DNA from: Pseudomonadota bacterium
GTDB taxonomy: Bacteria > Pseudomonadota > Gammaproteobacteria > Pseudomonadales > Pseudomonadaceae
Direction: 5' to 3'
DNA: 23,846 nucleotides
NCBI GenBank assembly: GCA_023431055.1
Contig: JAEYXX010000057.1
Location: forward strand, 1 to 23,846
Shown: positions 15,852 through 23,846 of the stretch, piece after piece
Numbering within the stretch: position 1 is the first letter of the stretch
Layout: the number at the start of each line of letters is the position of its first letter
Program-made: the position numbers and the translations under genes
The notes under the pieces: generated by a model
Seen by the model: the letters and a program-made list of their open reading frames with translations, nothing else
Told to the model about the DNA's origin: nothing
Databases searched by the model: none

Positions 15852-18023
15852 CTAGTGGGCATCCTTCTGCAGGTGTGCCGCCAGGGTGCGCAGCGGTGCG
15901 AGCTGGCGGCAGATCAGTGCCAGCTGCGTCTGCACCAGGCGCTGGCGTTCGTCGACGTCATCGGCGATCTGCTCCAGGCTCTGCGCCAGAGCCTGTTCTT
16001 CGTCGCTGTGAATCGCCAGGGGTTGCTCGCCGCGCAGGCCGGTGGCGATTTCATCGAGACTGCGCGCCAGCGTTTCGGCCTGTTCCAGCAGTTGCGCCTG
16101 CGCTTCCTGTGGCAACTGCTCACCGCGGTGCGCGCCGAGCGCCGAGAGATAGCTGAGCAGGGTGTGCGACAGCACCAGGAAGCGAAAGCCGAGGTCGGCG
16201 TCCTTACGGAAGTGCCCCGGCTCCATGAGCATGTTGCCGAGGGTGGTGGACAGCGCCGCATCGGCGTTGTGCGCGTTGCGCCGGGCCAGGCGGTAACCGA
16301 GGTCGTCACGCTTGCCGCGGGCGTACTGGGCGATGATCTGCCGCAGGTAGGCGCTATTGCAGCTCAGCGTGCCGGCAAGCATGCGGCCCAGACGTCGGCC
16401 CTGCCAGTCCGGCAGGATCAGGAACACCGCCAGCCCGGCGATCATGCCGCCCAGCAGGGTGTCGACCAGGCGTGGCAGGAACAGGCCGTAGCCATCGCCG
16501 ATCTGGTTGAAGCAGAACAGCACCAGCAGGGTGATCGCCGCCGTGGCCAGGGTGTAGCGCGTGCTGCGCGTGGCGAAGAAGGCGACCCCGGCGACCACGG
16601 CGAACAGCGCCTGGATGCGCGGATCGGGGAACAGATCGAACAGCGCCCAGCCGATTCCCAGGCCGAGCAGGGTGCCGACGATGCGCTGCACCAGCTTCAG
16701 GCGCGTGGCGCCGTAGTTCGGCTGGCAGACGAACAGAGTGGTCAGCAGGATCCAGTAGCCCTGGGCCGGATGGATCAGGTGCAGCAGGCCGTAGCCGGCG
16801 GCCAGGGCGATGGACAGGCGCAGGGCGTGGCGAAACAGTAACGAGGTGGGTGTCAGCTGCTGGCCGATGCGCTCGGCGACTTCGCGCAGCGAATGCGGTT
16901 CGCGGTCGAGCAGGCTGCTGTCCTGTTCATCGGCCAGGGCATCGGGGTTGCTGGCGTTGCCGAGCAGCAGGTCGAGGCTGGCCAGGTTGCCGGCCAGTGC
17001 GCCGAGTGAGCGCAGCAGGCGGCGCCAGGCCGGGTTGCTCTGCAGATGCAGATGGTCGAGCGACGCATGCAGGTCTTCCAGTGCCTGGCTGCACAGTTCG
17101 CGATACTCGAAGGGCTGGCGCAGCTCGATGGCGCTGCCCAGGCGTTGGCAGGCTTCACCGTGCAGGCGCAGCAGGCGCTGGCAGCGGAACAGCACGTCGC
17201 TGTGGAAGAAGGCCTCGGCCAGCTCGTTGTAGGGGTAGTGCGAGGAGCTGGCGCGTTCGTGAATGTCCTGGGCGAGGAAGTACAGCTTCAGGTAGCGGTT
17301 GACCTTGGGCCCGGGGCGACCGTTGCCGACCCGATGCAGGATGATCTCCTTGGCCGCATTGAGCGCCGACACCACGCGCCCGTTTTGCTGCGCCAGCTCC
17401 AGGCGGCGCTGCTCGACGTCCAACTGGCGCACGGGTTCGAACAGGGCTGCCTTGAGCTTGAGGTACTTGCCCAGTTCGCGAAACAGCCTGGCCAGGCTCT
17501 GCTGTACCGGCTGATGGGCGAACAGACCATGCCAGATCACCGACAACAGTCCGTACCAGGCGGCGCCCGCGACCAGCAGCAGCGGCTCCAGCCAAAGGCC
17601 GGCGACGCCGCCGCGCTGCTCGACGCCGATCATGCTGTACACGGCGAGAATCAAGGTGCCCGAGCCGAGGGTGGCGAAACGCTCGCCCAGGGCGCCGAGC
17701 AGGGTCAGGCAGAAGGCCGACAGCGCCAGGGCGATGACGAACAGCCAGGGGTAGGGAAAGAGAAACTCCACGGCGTAGGCCGCCGCGCTGAAGCAGGCCA
17801 GGGTCACCAGTACCGCGCCGAGGCGGCCTTGCCAGCTGTCATCGGTCTCGGTCAGGGCGCTGGCGATGATGCCGAGAAACAGGGGAATCAGCCCGTGCAT
17901 CCAGCCCTGCCACCAGCACAGCGCGAGGGCTCCGGCCAGGGCGATGAACACCCGCAGGCTGGCGCTGAACTTGTCCAGCGCCCAGAGGCGGCGCAGCGAT
18001 TGGCGAAGGCGAGGACGGGGCAT
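15852..18023 (-). CDS. yccS: YccS/FUSC-family inner membrane protein
   Basis: A 723-residue inner membrane protein of the YccS/YhfK group, related to the aromatic acid exporter AaeB (fusaric acid resistance fold). It has two sets of membrane helices, about residues 20-165 (LRVFIALAGALALCWWQG onward) and 392-510 (LFRHALRLSIALAAGYGLL onward). A soluble helical region separates them, and another forms the C-terminus. The second block contains the family motif YWILLTTLFVCQPNYGATRL. YccS-type proteins are presumed transporters, but their substrate is unknown. The ATG at 18023 was chosen over a TTG five codons upstream, in line with MPRPRLRQSLRRL as a basic N-terminus. It is first in the minus-strand series that continues with the diguanylate cyclase. 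Confidence 0.88.
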   Translation of the reverse strand: MPRPRLRQSLRRLWALDKFSASLRVFIALAGALALCWWQGWMHGLIPLFLGIIASALTETDDSWQGRLGAVLVTLACFSAAAYAVEFLFPYPWLFVIALALSAFCLTLLGALGERFATLGSGTLILAVYSMIGVEQRGGVAGLWLEPLLLVAGAAWYGLLSVIWHGLFAHQPVQQSLARLFRELGKYLKLKAALFEPVRQLDVEQRRLELAQQNGRVVSALNAAKEIILHRVGNGRPGPKVNRYLKLYFLAQDIHERASSSHYPYNELAEAFFHSDVLFRCQRLLRLHGEACQRLGSAIELRQPFEYRELCSQALEDLHASLDHLHLQSNPAWRRLLRSLGALAGNLASLDLLLGNASNPDALADEQDSSLLDREPHSLREVAERIGQQLTPTSLLFRHALRLSIALAAGYGLLHLIHPAQGYWILLTTLFVCQPNYGATRLKLVQRIVGTLLGLGIGWALFDLFPDPRIQALFAVVAGVAFFATRSTRYTLATAAITLLVLFCFNQIGDGYGLFLPRLVDTLLGGMIAGLAVFLILPDWQGRRLGRMLAGTLSCNSAYLRQIIAQYARGKRDDLGYRLARRNAHNADAALSTTLGNMLMEPGHFRKDADLGFRFLVLSHTLLSYLSALGAHRGEQLPQEAQAQLLEQAETLARSLDEIATGLRGEQPLAIHSDEEQALAQSLEQIADDVDERQRLVQTQLALICRQLAPLRTLAAHLQKDAH

Positions 18024-18291
18024 AGGCGACCTGAGCAAGGAAGATGCGAGCAGCCTACCGGAACTGGCCAGTCACTGGGTATCCGTCAGCATGCAATTGC
18101 CGGGGCTGACCGCATCTGCTGCGTCTTGCCGTTATCGAGGATGCATCCGGCTGAGGCAACCATAAATCTCACCCGTACACGCCCTGTTGCATATCCGTAG
18201 GCCCATTCGCCGGGGTCAGAGGGGTCATGGACTATGCTCAGAAAGGTTCCGCTGCCACATCTTCGGTACCACGCGGGCCTGGGAGTCGAAC

Positions 18292-19677
18292 GTGTCACCT
18301 GGCTGGTTGCGTCTGTGTCTGTGCGCCCTGATCCTCTGCGGATCGGTGGGGGCGAGTGCGGCGCCGGGTGCAGTGGTGCGCTTGCAGGTGGATGGCGTGA
18401 TCGGCCCGGCCAGTGCCGATTATCTGGTGCGCGGCCTGGCCAGGGCGGTGGGCGAGGGCGCCCAGCTGGTGGTGATCGAGCTCGACACGCCCGGCGGCCT
18501 GGACAGCGCCATGCGCGACATCATCAAGGCGATTCTCGCCAGCCCCGTTCCGGTCGCCACGCACGTCGCACCCGGAGGTGCGCGGGCGGCCAGCGCCGGC
18601 ACCTACATTCTCTACGCCAGCCATGTGGCCGCCATGGCCCCGGGGACCAATCTCGGCGCCGCCACGCCAGTGGCCATCGGCATGCCGGGCTCGCCAGGCA
18701 AGCCCGAGGGCGACGGCAAGGGCGAGGCGAACAAACCGACACCAGGCGAGAAGGGCTCGGACGACGCCATGACCGCCAAGCAGATCAATGACGCCGCGGC
18801 CTACATCCGCGGCCTGGCCAACATGCGCGGACGCAACGCCGAATGGGCCGAGCAGGCGGTGCGCGAAGCCGTCAGTCTGTCCGCCGAGGAGGCGCTGGAA
18901 CGCAAGGTGATCGACTACCTGGCCGGCGATACCACCGACCTGTTGCACCAGCTGGATGGCAAGACCCTGCGGGCGGCAGGCGTCGAGCAGACCCTGGCCA
19001 CGGCCGGCGCGCCGCTGATCAGTCATGCACCGGACTGGCGCACCCGCCTGCTCGCGGTGATCACCAACCCCAGCGTGGCGCTGATTCTGATGATGATCGG
19101 CATCTACGGGCTGTTCTTCGAATTCGCCAACCCCGGCAGCGGCGTTGGCGGCGTGCTCGGCGGCATCAGCCTGGTGCTCGCGCTCTACGCCCTGCAATTG
19201 CTGCCGGTGAACTACGCCGGCGTGGCGCTGATTCTGCTCGGCATCGCCTTCATCACCGCCGAGGCCTTCCTGCCCAGTTTCGGCGTGCTCGGCATTGGCG
19301 GGGTGGTGGCGTTCGTGTTCGGCGGGCTGATCCTGATCGACACCGACGTGCCGGGTTTCGGTATTCCGCTGGCGCTGATCGTCACCCTGGCGTTGATCAG
19401 CGCTGCGCTGGTCCTGGCCATCGTCGGCATGGCGCTCAGGGCCAGGCGGCGCCAGCAGGTGGCCGGTGCCAGCGCTCTGGTGGGCAGCCTCGCGGCGGTC
19501 GCTGCGGTGCGTGACGACGATCCGCATGCCGGTTGGGTAGCGCTGCAGGGCGAACGCTGGCAGGTGCGGGGCACCGCGCCATTGCGGCCCGGGCAGCGGG
19601 TACGAGTCACAGCGCGCGACGGCGTGCATCTGCAGGTCAGCGCGGTGGATGAACCGCCGCCCCAAGGAGGTCACTGA
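18292..19677 (+). CDS. NfeD-type membrane serine protease (ClpP-like domain plus NfeD domain)
   Basis: A long NfeD protein of 461 residues that partners with slipins in membrane quality control. A signal peptide ([19 protein letters not shown]) is followed by a ClpP-like protease domain: [33 protein letters not shown] with the likely nucleophile Ser101, and [17 protein letters not shown] with the likely base Lys163. Between them is a Gly/Lys/Pro-rich insertion at about 130-157. From about 245 come four membrane helices and then the C-terminal NfeD OB-fold ([20 protein letters not shown]). The GTG at 18292 was chosen because GGGAG lies just upstream and it opens the signal peptide; the reading frame continues upstream without family similarity. 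Its stop overlaps the slipin ATG by one base. Confidence 0.93.
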   Translation: MSPGWLRLCLCALILCGSVGASAAPGAVVRLQVDGVIGPASADYLVRGLARAVGEGAQLVVIELDTPGGLDSAMRDIIKAILASPVPVATHVAPGGARAASAGTYILYASHVAAMAPGTNLGAATPVAIGMPGSPGKPEGDGKGEANKPTPGEKGSDDAMTAKQINDAAAYIRGLANMRGRNAEWAEQAVREAVSLSAEEALERKVIDYLAGDTTDLLHQLDGKTLRAAGVEQTLATAGAPLISHAPDWRTRLLAVITNPSVALILMMIGIYGLFFEFANPGSGVGGVLGGISLVLALYALQLLPVNYAGVALILLGIAFITAEAFLPSFGVLGIGGVVAFVFGGLILIDTDVPGFGIPLALIVTLALISAALVLAIVGMALRARRRQQVAGASALVGSLAAVAAVRDDDPHAGWVALQGERWQVRGTAPLRPGQRVRVTARDGVHLQVSAVDEPPPQGGH

Positions 19678-20438
19678 TGGGTTTCGAATTGAGCTTCATT
19701 TCACTGGCGATCATCGTTCTCGCGCTGCTCGTCTCATCCTTTCGCATCCTGCGCGAATACGAACGTGGCGTGGTGTTCCAGCTCGGCCGCTTCTGGCGGG
19801 TCAAGGGCCCGGGGCTGATCCTGATCATCCCCGGCCTGCAACAGATGGTGCGGGTGGACCTGCGCACCATCGTCCTCGACGTGCCGCCGCAGGACGTGAT
19901 CTCCCGCGACAACGTCTCGGTCAAGGTCAACGCGGTGATCTACTTCCGTGTGCTCGATCCGCAGAATGCGATCATCCAGGTCGAGGACTACATGGTCGCC
20001 ACCAGCCAGCTGGCGCAGACCACGCTGCGCGCGGTGCTCGGCAAGCACGACTTGGACCAGATGCTCGCCGAGCGCGAACAGCTCAACTCCGACATCCAGC
20101 AGGTGCTGGACGCGCAGACCGACGCCTGGGGCATCAAGGTGGCCAACGTCGAGATCAAGCACGTTGACATCAACGAGTCGATGGTGCGCGCCATCGCCCG
20201 CCAGGCCGAAGCCGAACGCGAGCGGCGGGCCAAGGTGATTCACGCCGAAGGCGAGCTGCAGGCCTCGGAGAAGCTGATGCAGGCTGCCGAGATCCTCGGC
20301 CGGCAGAGCGGCGCCATGCAGCTGCGCTACATGCAGACGCTGAGCAATATCGCCAGCGACAAGAACTCGACCATCGTCTTCCCGCTGCCGGTGGAACTGC
20401 TGCGCGGCATCGTCGACCTCAAGGAGCCCAAGGCTTGA
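19677..20438 (+). CDS. Slipin (stomatin/prohibitin-family SPFH protein)
   Basis: A 253-residue membrane-anchored scaffold protein. One N-terminal membrane helix ([16 protein letters not shown]) is followed by the SPFH domain ([55 protein letters not shown]) and a C-terminal coiled coil rich in Ala, Glu and Arg ([20 protein letters not shown]). Slipins oligomerise in lipid microdomains, and their C-terminal region is a known substrate of NfeD proteases in archaeal studies. The ATG overlaps the NfeD stop (TGATG), with AAGGAGG upstream, so translation is coupled and the two are very likely made together. Confidence 0.95.
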   Translation: MGFELSFISLAIIVLALLVSSFRILREYERGVVFQLGRFWRVKGPGLILIIPGLQQMVRVDLRTIVLDVPPQDVISRDNVSVKVNAVIYFRVLDPQNAIIQVEDYMVATSQLAQTTLRAVLGKHDLDQMLAEREQLNSDIQQVLDAQTDAWGIKVANVEIKHVDINESMVRAIARQAEAERERRAKVIHAEGELQASEKLMQAAEILGRQSGAMQLRYMQTLSNIASDKNSTIVFPLPVELLRGIVDLKEPKA

Positions 20439-20439
20439 G

Positions 20440-20461
20440 TTTGGAACCGATCGGTTCTAAA
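20440..20461. promoter_or_regulatory. Palindromic operator in front of the TetR gene
   Basis: The core GAACCGATCGGTTC (20444-20457) is a perfect 14-bp palindrome, and the symmetry extends to 22 bp with a single mismatched pair. It sits between the slipin stop (20438) and the TetR ATG (20470). Such a site is typical for TetR autorepression. The GACC/GGTC-like half-sites resemble those of NemR-type operators. Confidence 0.78.
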
Positions 20462-20469
20462 TTGCGTCC

Positions 20470-21066
20470 ATGACGACACGTGGACGCCCCAAGAGCTTCT
20501 GCCCGGACCGGGCCCTGGAAAACGCCATGCAGCTGTTCTGGCAGCGCGGGTATGAGGCTGCATCGCTGCAGGACCTGCAGGCGGCCACCGGGCTGTCCAG
20601 GAGCAGCCTGTATCAGACCTTCCCGAGCAAACAAGCCTGGTTCGTCGCTGCGTTCAGCCGTTACGTAGCGCAGCGTCGCGTCTTGCTGCTGGAACAGCTC
20701 GACGCCAGCGCCTCGCCGCTGGCCTTTATCCGCGAGCGCCTGCTCAGCGTGCTCGAAGACGATGGTCCCGGCGGCGTGCCACGTGGCTGCATGCTGGTCA
20801 ATGTCGCCAATGAATTCTCCTTGTCGGAGCCCGCGCTGGTGCCGGTTCTGCAGCAGGCCACGGCGGGTGTCTGCCAGGTGTTCGAAGAGGCGTTGGCGCG
20901 TGCCGTGGCCTGCGGGGAGCTGCGCAACGGGCAGGACCTTGCGGCCCGGGCAGGCTACTTGCAGTGTGTGATGAGCGGGCTGCGCACGCAGGTGAAATCC
21001 GCGGTGCCGGCGGACTCGATTCGTGCCACCGTGGCCGTGGTGATGGCGAGCCTGGACTGCCAGTGA
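20470..21066 (+). CDS. TetR-family repressor, NemR-like with candidate Cys-Lys redox switch
   Basis: A 198-residue regulator. The N-terminal helix-turn-helix spans about residues 10-55 (ALENAMQLFWQRGYEAASLQ, then GLSRSSLYQTFPSKQAWF). The ligand-binding domain contains GGVPRGCMLVNVANEFS. By my hand alignment Cys107 matches NemR Cys106, and Lys176 (LRTQVKSAV) matches NemR Lys175. In E. coli that pair forms a reversible sulfenamide in response to hypochlorite or electrophiles. Other cysteines lie at 11, 135, 148, 166 and 197. The gene has its own palindromic operator and is followed after 63 bp by two GST genes, so a repressor of an electrophile response is likely. The effector is inference. No good ribosome binding site precedes the ATG, so translation may be weak or near-leaderless. 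Confidence 0.85.
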   Translation: MTTRGRPKSFCPDRALENAMQLFWQRGYEAASLQDLQAATGLSRSSLYQTFPSKQAWFVAAFSRYVAQRRVLLLEQLDASASPLAFIRERLLSVLEDDGPGGVPRGCMLVNVANEFSLSEPALVPVLQQATAGVCQVFEEALARAVACGELRNGQDLAARAGYLQCVMSGLRTQVKSAVPADSIRATVAVVMASLDCQ

Positions 21067-21097
21067 GCCAGCCAGTGCCGGGTCTTCGTTGGTTTAA

Positions 21098-21119
21098 TTC
21101 TGGACTGATTGGTTTTGAA
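21098..21119. promoter_or_regulatory. Second, degenerate TetR-type site in front of the GST genes
   Basis: This 22-bp stretch centred at 21108/21109 matches the palindrome at 20440-20461 at 15 of 22 positions, including most of the central ACxGATxGGT. It ends just before the GGAGGTGAT ribosome binding site (21121-21129) of the first GST gene. It may let the TetR protein control the GST pair directly. It is imperfect, so confidence is limited. Confidence 0.45.
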
Positions 21120-21129
21120 TGGAGGTGAT

Positions 21130-21831
21130 ATGCGCGAGTTGTTCGAACTGTGCGGCGCCGATCGCGAGCTGCTGTTCTCGCCCTACTGCTGGCGCGTCCG
21201 CCTGGCCATGGCGCACAAGGGGCTGGACTGGCAGAGCCGGCCGATACGTTTCACCGACAAGGAACTGATCGCCTTCTCCGGGCAGAAGCTGGTGCCGGTG
21301 CTGAGCGACGACGGCGAAACGGTGCACGACAGCCTGGCGATCTTCACCTACCTGGATCGGCGTTATCCACAGCGCCCGTTGCTCGGCGAGGGCCTGGCGG
21401 CCGAACGCGCCCGTCTGGTCGAGCGCCTGAGCTTTCACATGGTGCGCATACCGCTGTTGAAGATACTGATCCCGCGCGTCTGGCAGGTGATCGACCCGGC
21501 TGACCGTGAGTATTTCCGCAGTAGCCGCGAGCAGGCGCTGGGCATGAGCCTGGAGGCGTTCGCCGATCCCGAGAGCGGGGAACGTCTGTTTCGTGAAGGT
21601 GTGGCGCCGCTGGAAATGTGGCTGCGTGATCAGCCCTTCCTCGAAGGTCAGGCCCCTGGCGGTTGCGACTACCTGCTGGCCGGCATGTTGTTCTGGGCCT
21701 GGTGCCTGGGCGCGCAGCCCTGGACCGACGATTCGGCCTTGGGCGCCTGGTTCGCGCGCATCCTGCAGGCTTACGAGTCCACCCACGGCCCGGTCAAACG
21801 GGCCAGGATCGAGATGGAGCAGAGCCAATGA
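21130..21831 (+). CDS. Glutathione S-transferase family protein
   Basis: A 233-residue protein with a thioredoxin-like N-terminal GST domain (FSPYCWRVRLAMAHKGLDWQ, then KLVPVL with the cis-proline, and ETVHDSLAIFTYLDRRYP for the glutathione gamma-glutamyl site) and an all-helical C-terminal domain (ERLSFHMVRIPLLKIL, GGCDYLLAGMLFWAWCLG). Ser17 or Cys20 in SPYCW could be the thiol-interacting residue, as in beta/omega-like classes. The class is not certain. The ATG at 21130 has a near-perfect ribosome binding site, GGAGGTGAT. The stop overlaps the next GST start by four bases (ATGA), so the two are translationally coupled and probably regulated by the upstream TetR protein. Confidence 0.88.
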   Translation: MRELFELCGADRELLFSPYCWRVRLAMAHKGLDWQSRPIRFTDKELIAFSGQKLVPVLSDDGETVHDSLAIFTYLDRRYPQRPLLGEGLAAERARLVERLSFHMVRIPLLKILIPRVWQVIDPADREYFRSSREQALGMSLEAFADPESGERLFREGVAPLEMWLRDQPFLEGQAPGGCDYLLAGMLFWAWCLGAQPWTDDSALGAWFARILQAYESTHGPVKRARIEMEQSQ

Positions 21832-22511
21832 TCGACCTGTACTACTGGACCACACCCAACGGCCACAAGGTCAGCATCTTCCTCGAAGAAGCCGGGCTTA
21901 AGTACCGCATCGTCCCGGTGCATATCGGCAAGGGCGAGCAGTTCGCGCCCGAGTTTCTCAAGATCGCGCCGAACAACCGCATTCCCGCCATCGTCGATCA
22001 TGCGCCGGCCGGTGGCGGCGAGCCCATCGCCCTGTTCGAGTCCGGTGCGATTCTCGAGTACCTGGCCGACAAGAGCGGGCAGTTCCTGCCGCGCGAGACG
22101 CGCGCGCGTTTCAGCGTGCTGCAGTGGCTGTACTGGCAGATGGGCGGCGTCGGCCCGATGGCGGGGCAGAATCATCATTTCGTGCGTTACGCGCCGGAGC
22201 CCATCCCCTACGCCATCGATCGCTACGTGAAGGAAACTGCCCGCCTCTACGGCGTGCTGGACCGCCAACTGGCCGGGCGTGAATACGTCGCGGGCGAGTA
22301 CTCCATCGCCGATATGGCCATCTATCCCTGGGCCAAGCTGTGGAAGATGCAGCAGCAGAAGCTGGAGGACTTTCCCAACATGGCCGCCTGGCTCGAGCGC
22401 CTCGACGCCCGCCCGGCCGTGCAGCGCGCCTACGCGCTGGTGGAGCAGGTGAACGCCGACCCGCAGGCGCTGCTCACCGCCGAGGCGCGGCGACTGCTGT
22501 TCGGGCAGTGA
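21828..22511 (+). CDS. yfcG: YfcG-like glutathione S-transferase / disulfide-bond reductase
   Basis: A 227-residue nu-class GST. The N-terminus MIDLYYWTTPNGHKVSIFLE, the segment EFLKIAPNNRIPAIVDH and ALFESGAILEYLADK, and GPMAGQNHHFVRYAPE follow E. coli YfcG almost segment by segment. Nu-class enzymes bind two glutathiones or a glutathione disulfide, use Thr and Asn of the TPN turn (here Thr9 and Asn11) instead of a catalytic Cys, and reduce disulfides and peroxides. The start ATG overlaps the stop of the preceding GST gene. Whether the two GSTs form a heterodimer cannot be told from sequence. The symbol is by similarity. Confidence 0.9.
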   Translation: MIDLYYWTTPNGHKVSIFLEEAGLKYRIVPVHIGKGEQFAPEFLKIAPNNRIPAIVDHAPAGGGEPIALFESGAILEYLADKSGQFLPRETRARFSVLQWLYWQMGGVGPMAGQNHHFVRYAPEPIPYAIDRYVKETARLYGVLDRQLAGREYVAGEYSIADMAIYPWAKLWKMQQQKLEDFPNMAAWLERLDARPAVQRAYALVEQVNADPQALLTAEARRLLFGQ

Positions 22512-22603
22512 CGGGCGGACAGCTTTTCTGACGTTTTTCCCGGTGCGGCGCGTGACGCTTTTCTAGACTTCAGGGTGTTGATCCTGAACGCTGGGAGAGA
22601 ACC
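22512..22603. promoter_or_regulatory. Region upstream of ald
   Basis: These 92 bp hold the likely ald promoter. TTCAGG (22569-22574) and CCTGAA (22583-22588) form a short inverted repeat 16 bp before the ATG, and GCTTTTCT occurs twice (22522-22529 and 22557-22564). No terminator for the GST genes is visible. In Pseudomonas ald is often controlled by an Lrp/AsnC regulator, but none is present in this window. Confidence 0.35.
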
Positions 22604-23725
22604 ATGCGAATCGGCGTACCCAAGGAAATCAAGAATCACGAGTACCGTGTCGGCCTTACGCCGCAGTCCGTGGCCGAACTGACCGCGCTGGGGCATGAGG
22701 TGTGGATCGAGACCCTGGCCGGCGCCGCCATCGGTTTTGCCGATGAGGATTACCGCAAGGCCGGGGCGCAGATCGCCCAGAGCGCCGGCGAGGTGTTCCA
22801 GCAGGCGCAGCTGATCGTCAAGGTCAAGGAGCCTCTGGCGGTGGAACGGGCCAAGCTGCGCGAGCAGCATACGCTGTTCACCTACCTGCACCTTGCGCCG
22901 GACCGGCCGCAGACCGACGAGCTGATGGCCAGCGGCGCCACCTGTATCGCCTACGAGACGGTGACCGATGCGCAGGGCCGCCTGCCGTTGCTGGCGCCGA
23001 TGTCGGAAGTGGCTGGGCGCATGTCGATCCAGGCTGGTGCCGGCTGCCTGGAGAAGGCGCGTGGCGGTCGCGGTGTGCTGCTTGGCGGCGTGCCCGGGGT
23101 GGCGCCGGGCAAGGTGGTGATTCTCGGCGGCGGCGTGGTGGGCAGCCATGCCCTGGCCATGGCGGTCGGCCTCGGCGCCGATGTCACGGTGCTGGACAAG
23201 AGCGTCGACGCCCTGCGCCGGCTCGATGCGCAGTACGGCAACCGCATCACCACGCTCTACTCCACTCGCGCTGCAGTGCAGGAGCAGGTGTTGGCGGCCG
23301 ACTTGGTCATCGGCGGCGTGTTGATTCCCGGGGCGGCTGCGCCCAAGTTGATCAGCGCGGACATGGTGCGCCAGATGAAGGCCGGCGCGGTGTTGGTGGA
23401 TGTGGCCATCGACCAGGGCGGCTGCGCTGAAACCTCGCGGGCCACCACTCATGCCGAGCCCACCTACGTGGTCGACGATGTGGTGCATTACTGCGTGGCC
23501 AATATGCCCGGTGCGGTGGCCCGTACCTCGACGTTGGCGCTGAACAACGCCACTTTGCCATTCGTCGTGGTGCTGGCGCAGAAGGGCACGCGGCGAGCGC
23601 TGGAAGACGATCCGCACCTGCTGGCCGGTCTCAATGTCGCGCGCGGCGCCATCACCTGCGCCAGTGTCGCCGAGGCTCACGGGCTACCCTTCCAACCGCC
23701 GGCCAGCGTGCTCGAGCGGCTCTAG
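22604..23725 (+). CDS. ald: Alanine dehydrogenase
   Basis: Reversibly deaminates L-alanine to pyruvate and ammonia with NAD, mainly for alanine catabolism. The 373 residues match the family. The substrate-binding residues Lys75 (VKVKEP) and His96 (YLHLAP) are present. A Rossmann domain contains [20 protein letters not shown] with Asp ending the second strand, and the conserved ligand segment [13 protein letters not shown] and [14 protein letters not shown] follow. GGGAGAG precedes the ATG at 22604. It is monocistronic in this window, with repeat-like sequence starting right after the stop. Confidence 0.97.
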   Translation: MRIGVPKEIKNHEYRVGLTPQSVAELTALGHEVWIETLAGAAIGFADEDYRKAGAQIAQSAGEVFQQAQLIVKVKEPLAVERAKLREQHTLFTYLHLAPDRPQTDELMASGATCIAYETVTDAQGRLPLLAPMSEVAGRMSIQAGAGCLEKARGGRGVLLGGVPGVAPGKVVILGGGVVGSHALAMAVGLGADVTVLDKSVDALRRLDAQYGNRITTLYSTRAAVQEQVLAADLVIGGVLIPGAAAPKLISADMVRQMKAGAVLVDVAIDQGGCAETSRATTHAEPTYVVDDVVHYCVANMPGAVARTSTLALNNATLPFVVVLAQKGTRRALEDDPHLLAGLNVARGAITCASVAEAHGLPFQPPASVLERL

Positions 23726-23846
23726 CAGGCTGTTGAAAAACTACCTGCGTTGGCAATACTGCGTTAAAAACAGCCTCAAAATGCTCATTTACAGCACGTA
23801 AACTGCGCTTTTTCGGCTGTTTTCGCCTTGTCTTGCCTGCCTCGCC
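23726..23846. repeat. Structured AT-rich intergenic repeat, possibly part of a mobile repeat
   Basis: Starting one base after the ald stop, CAGGCTGTTGAAAAAC leads into a segment in which AAAACAGCC (23767-23775) pairs exactly with GGCTGTTTT (23815-23823), with a smaller TTTAC/GTAAA symmetry in the loop. It is distinctly less GC-rich than the genes. The opening matches what I recall of repeats found at many sites in Pseudomonas, some at insertion-sequence or MITE ends. The element probably continues past the window. Confidence 0.6.

Noticed and set aside
18276..18295. tRNA T-arm-like string (GGGAGTCGAACG)
   Set aside because: It cannot be extended into a cloverleaf on either strand, and it lies at the ribosome binding site and start of the NfeD gene.
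22522..22564. Direct repeat GCTTTTCT twice before ald
   Set aside because: It is too short to call a binding site on its own; mentioned only in the upstream region entry.

Overview
The window looks like chromosomal DNA of a Pseudomonas species. The base composition is GC-rich, third codon positions are almost always G or C, and the run metK / ArsR-methyltransferase / tkt / epd / pgk / small lipoprotein genes / fba is one I recall as conserved in Pseudomonas. The intergenic repeats also look like Pseudomonas repeats. A P. mendocina/oleovorans-like species is possible, but that is only a guess. There is no phage, integron, CRISPR array, rRNA or tRNA, and no complete insertion sequence.

Left part (1-3676). 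On the minus strand, metK (cut by the window edge) follows directly after an ArsR-type regulator fused to a SAM-dependent methyltransferase domain. The two genes abut with no gap. A perfect 26-bp palindrome lies just upstream of the fusion gene and is a likely operator for the pair. Upstream of that is a LysR regulator, divergent from a ten-helix TDT-family transporter.

Central carbon block (3785-9880, plus strand). Transketolase, erythrose-4-phosphate dehydrogenase, phosphoglycerate kinase and class II fructose-bisphosphate aldolase lie in order. Together they connect the pentose phosphate pathway, erythrose-4-phosphate/pyridoxal phosphate synthesis and lower glycolysis/gluconeogenesis. Two small lipoprotein genes, one resembling the lysozyme inhibitor MliC, sit between pgk and fba. 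Intergenic repeats follow tkt and precede fba. A strong stem-loop terminator closes the block.

Middle (9959-18023). A PL7-type alginate lyase without a signal peptide converges on the aldolase terminator. A 374-bp non-coding region with a 14-bp palindrome separates it from a small membrane protein, a periplasmic PQQ-type sugar dehydrogenase and a YgjP-like metallopeptidase (plus strand). A minus-strand series follows, possibly one operon read from right to left: YccS-like membrane protein, 7TM-DISM/GGDEF diguanylate cyclase, GreA/GreB-like factor, DUF2789 protein.

Right part (18292-23846, plus strand). An NfeD protease-type protein and a slipin overlap by one base. Next is a NemR-like TetR regulator with a palindromic operator, then two translationally coupled glutathione S-transferases, the second YfcG-like. 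This looks like a compact electrophile/redox response module. The last gene is alanine dehydrogenase. The final 121 bp hold a structured repeat-like sequence that may be part of a mobile or intergenic repeat.

Most genes are of recognisable families. The least ordinary items are the ArsR-methyltransferase/metK pair with its palindrome, and the TetR/GST/GST module with two candidate operators and a candidate Cys-Lys redox switch.
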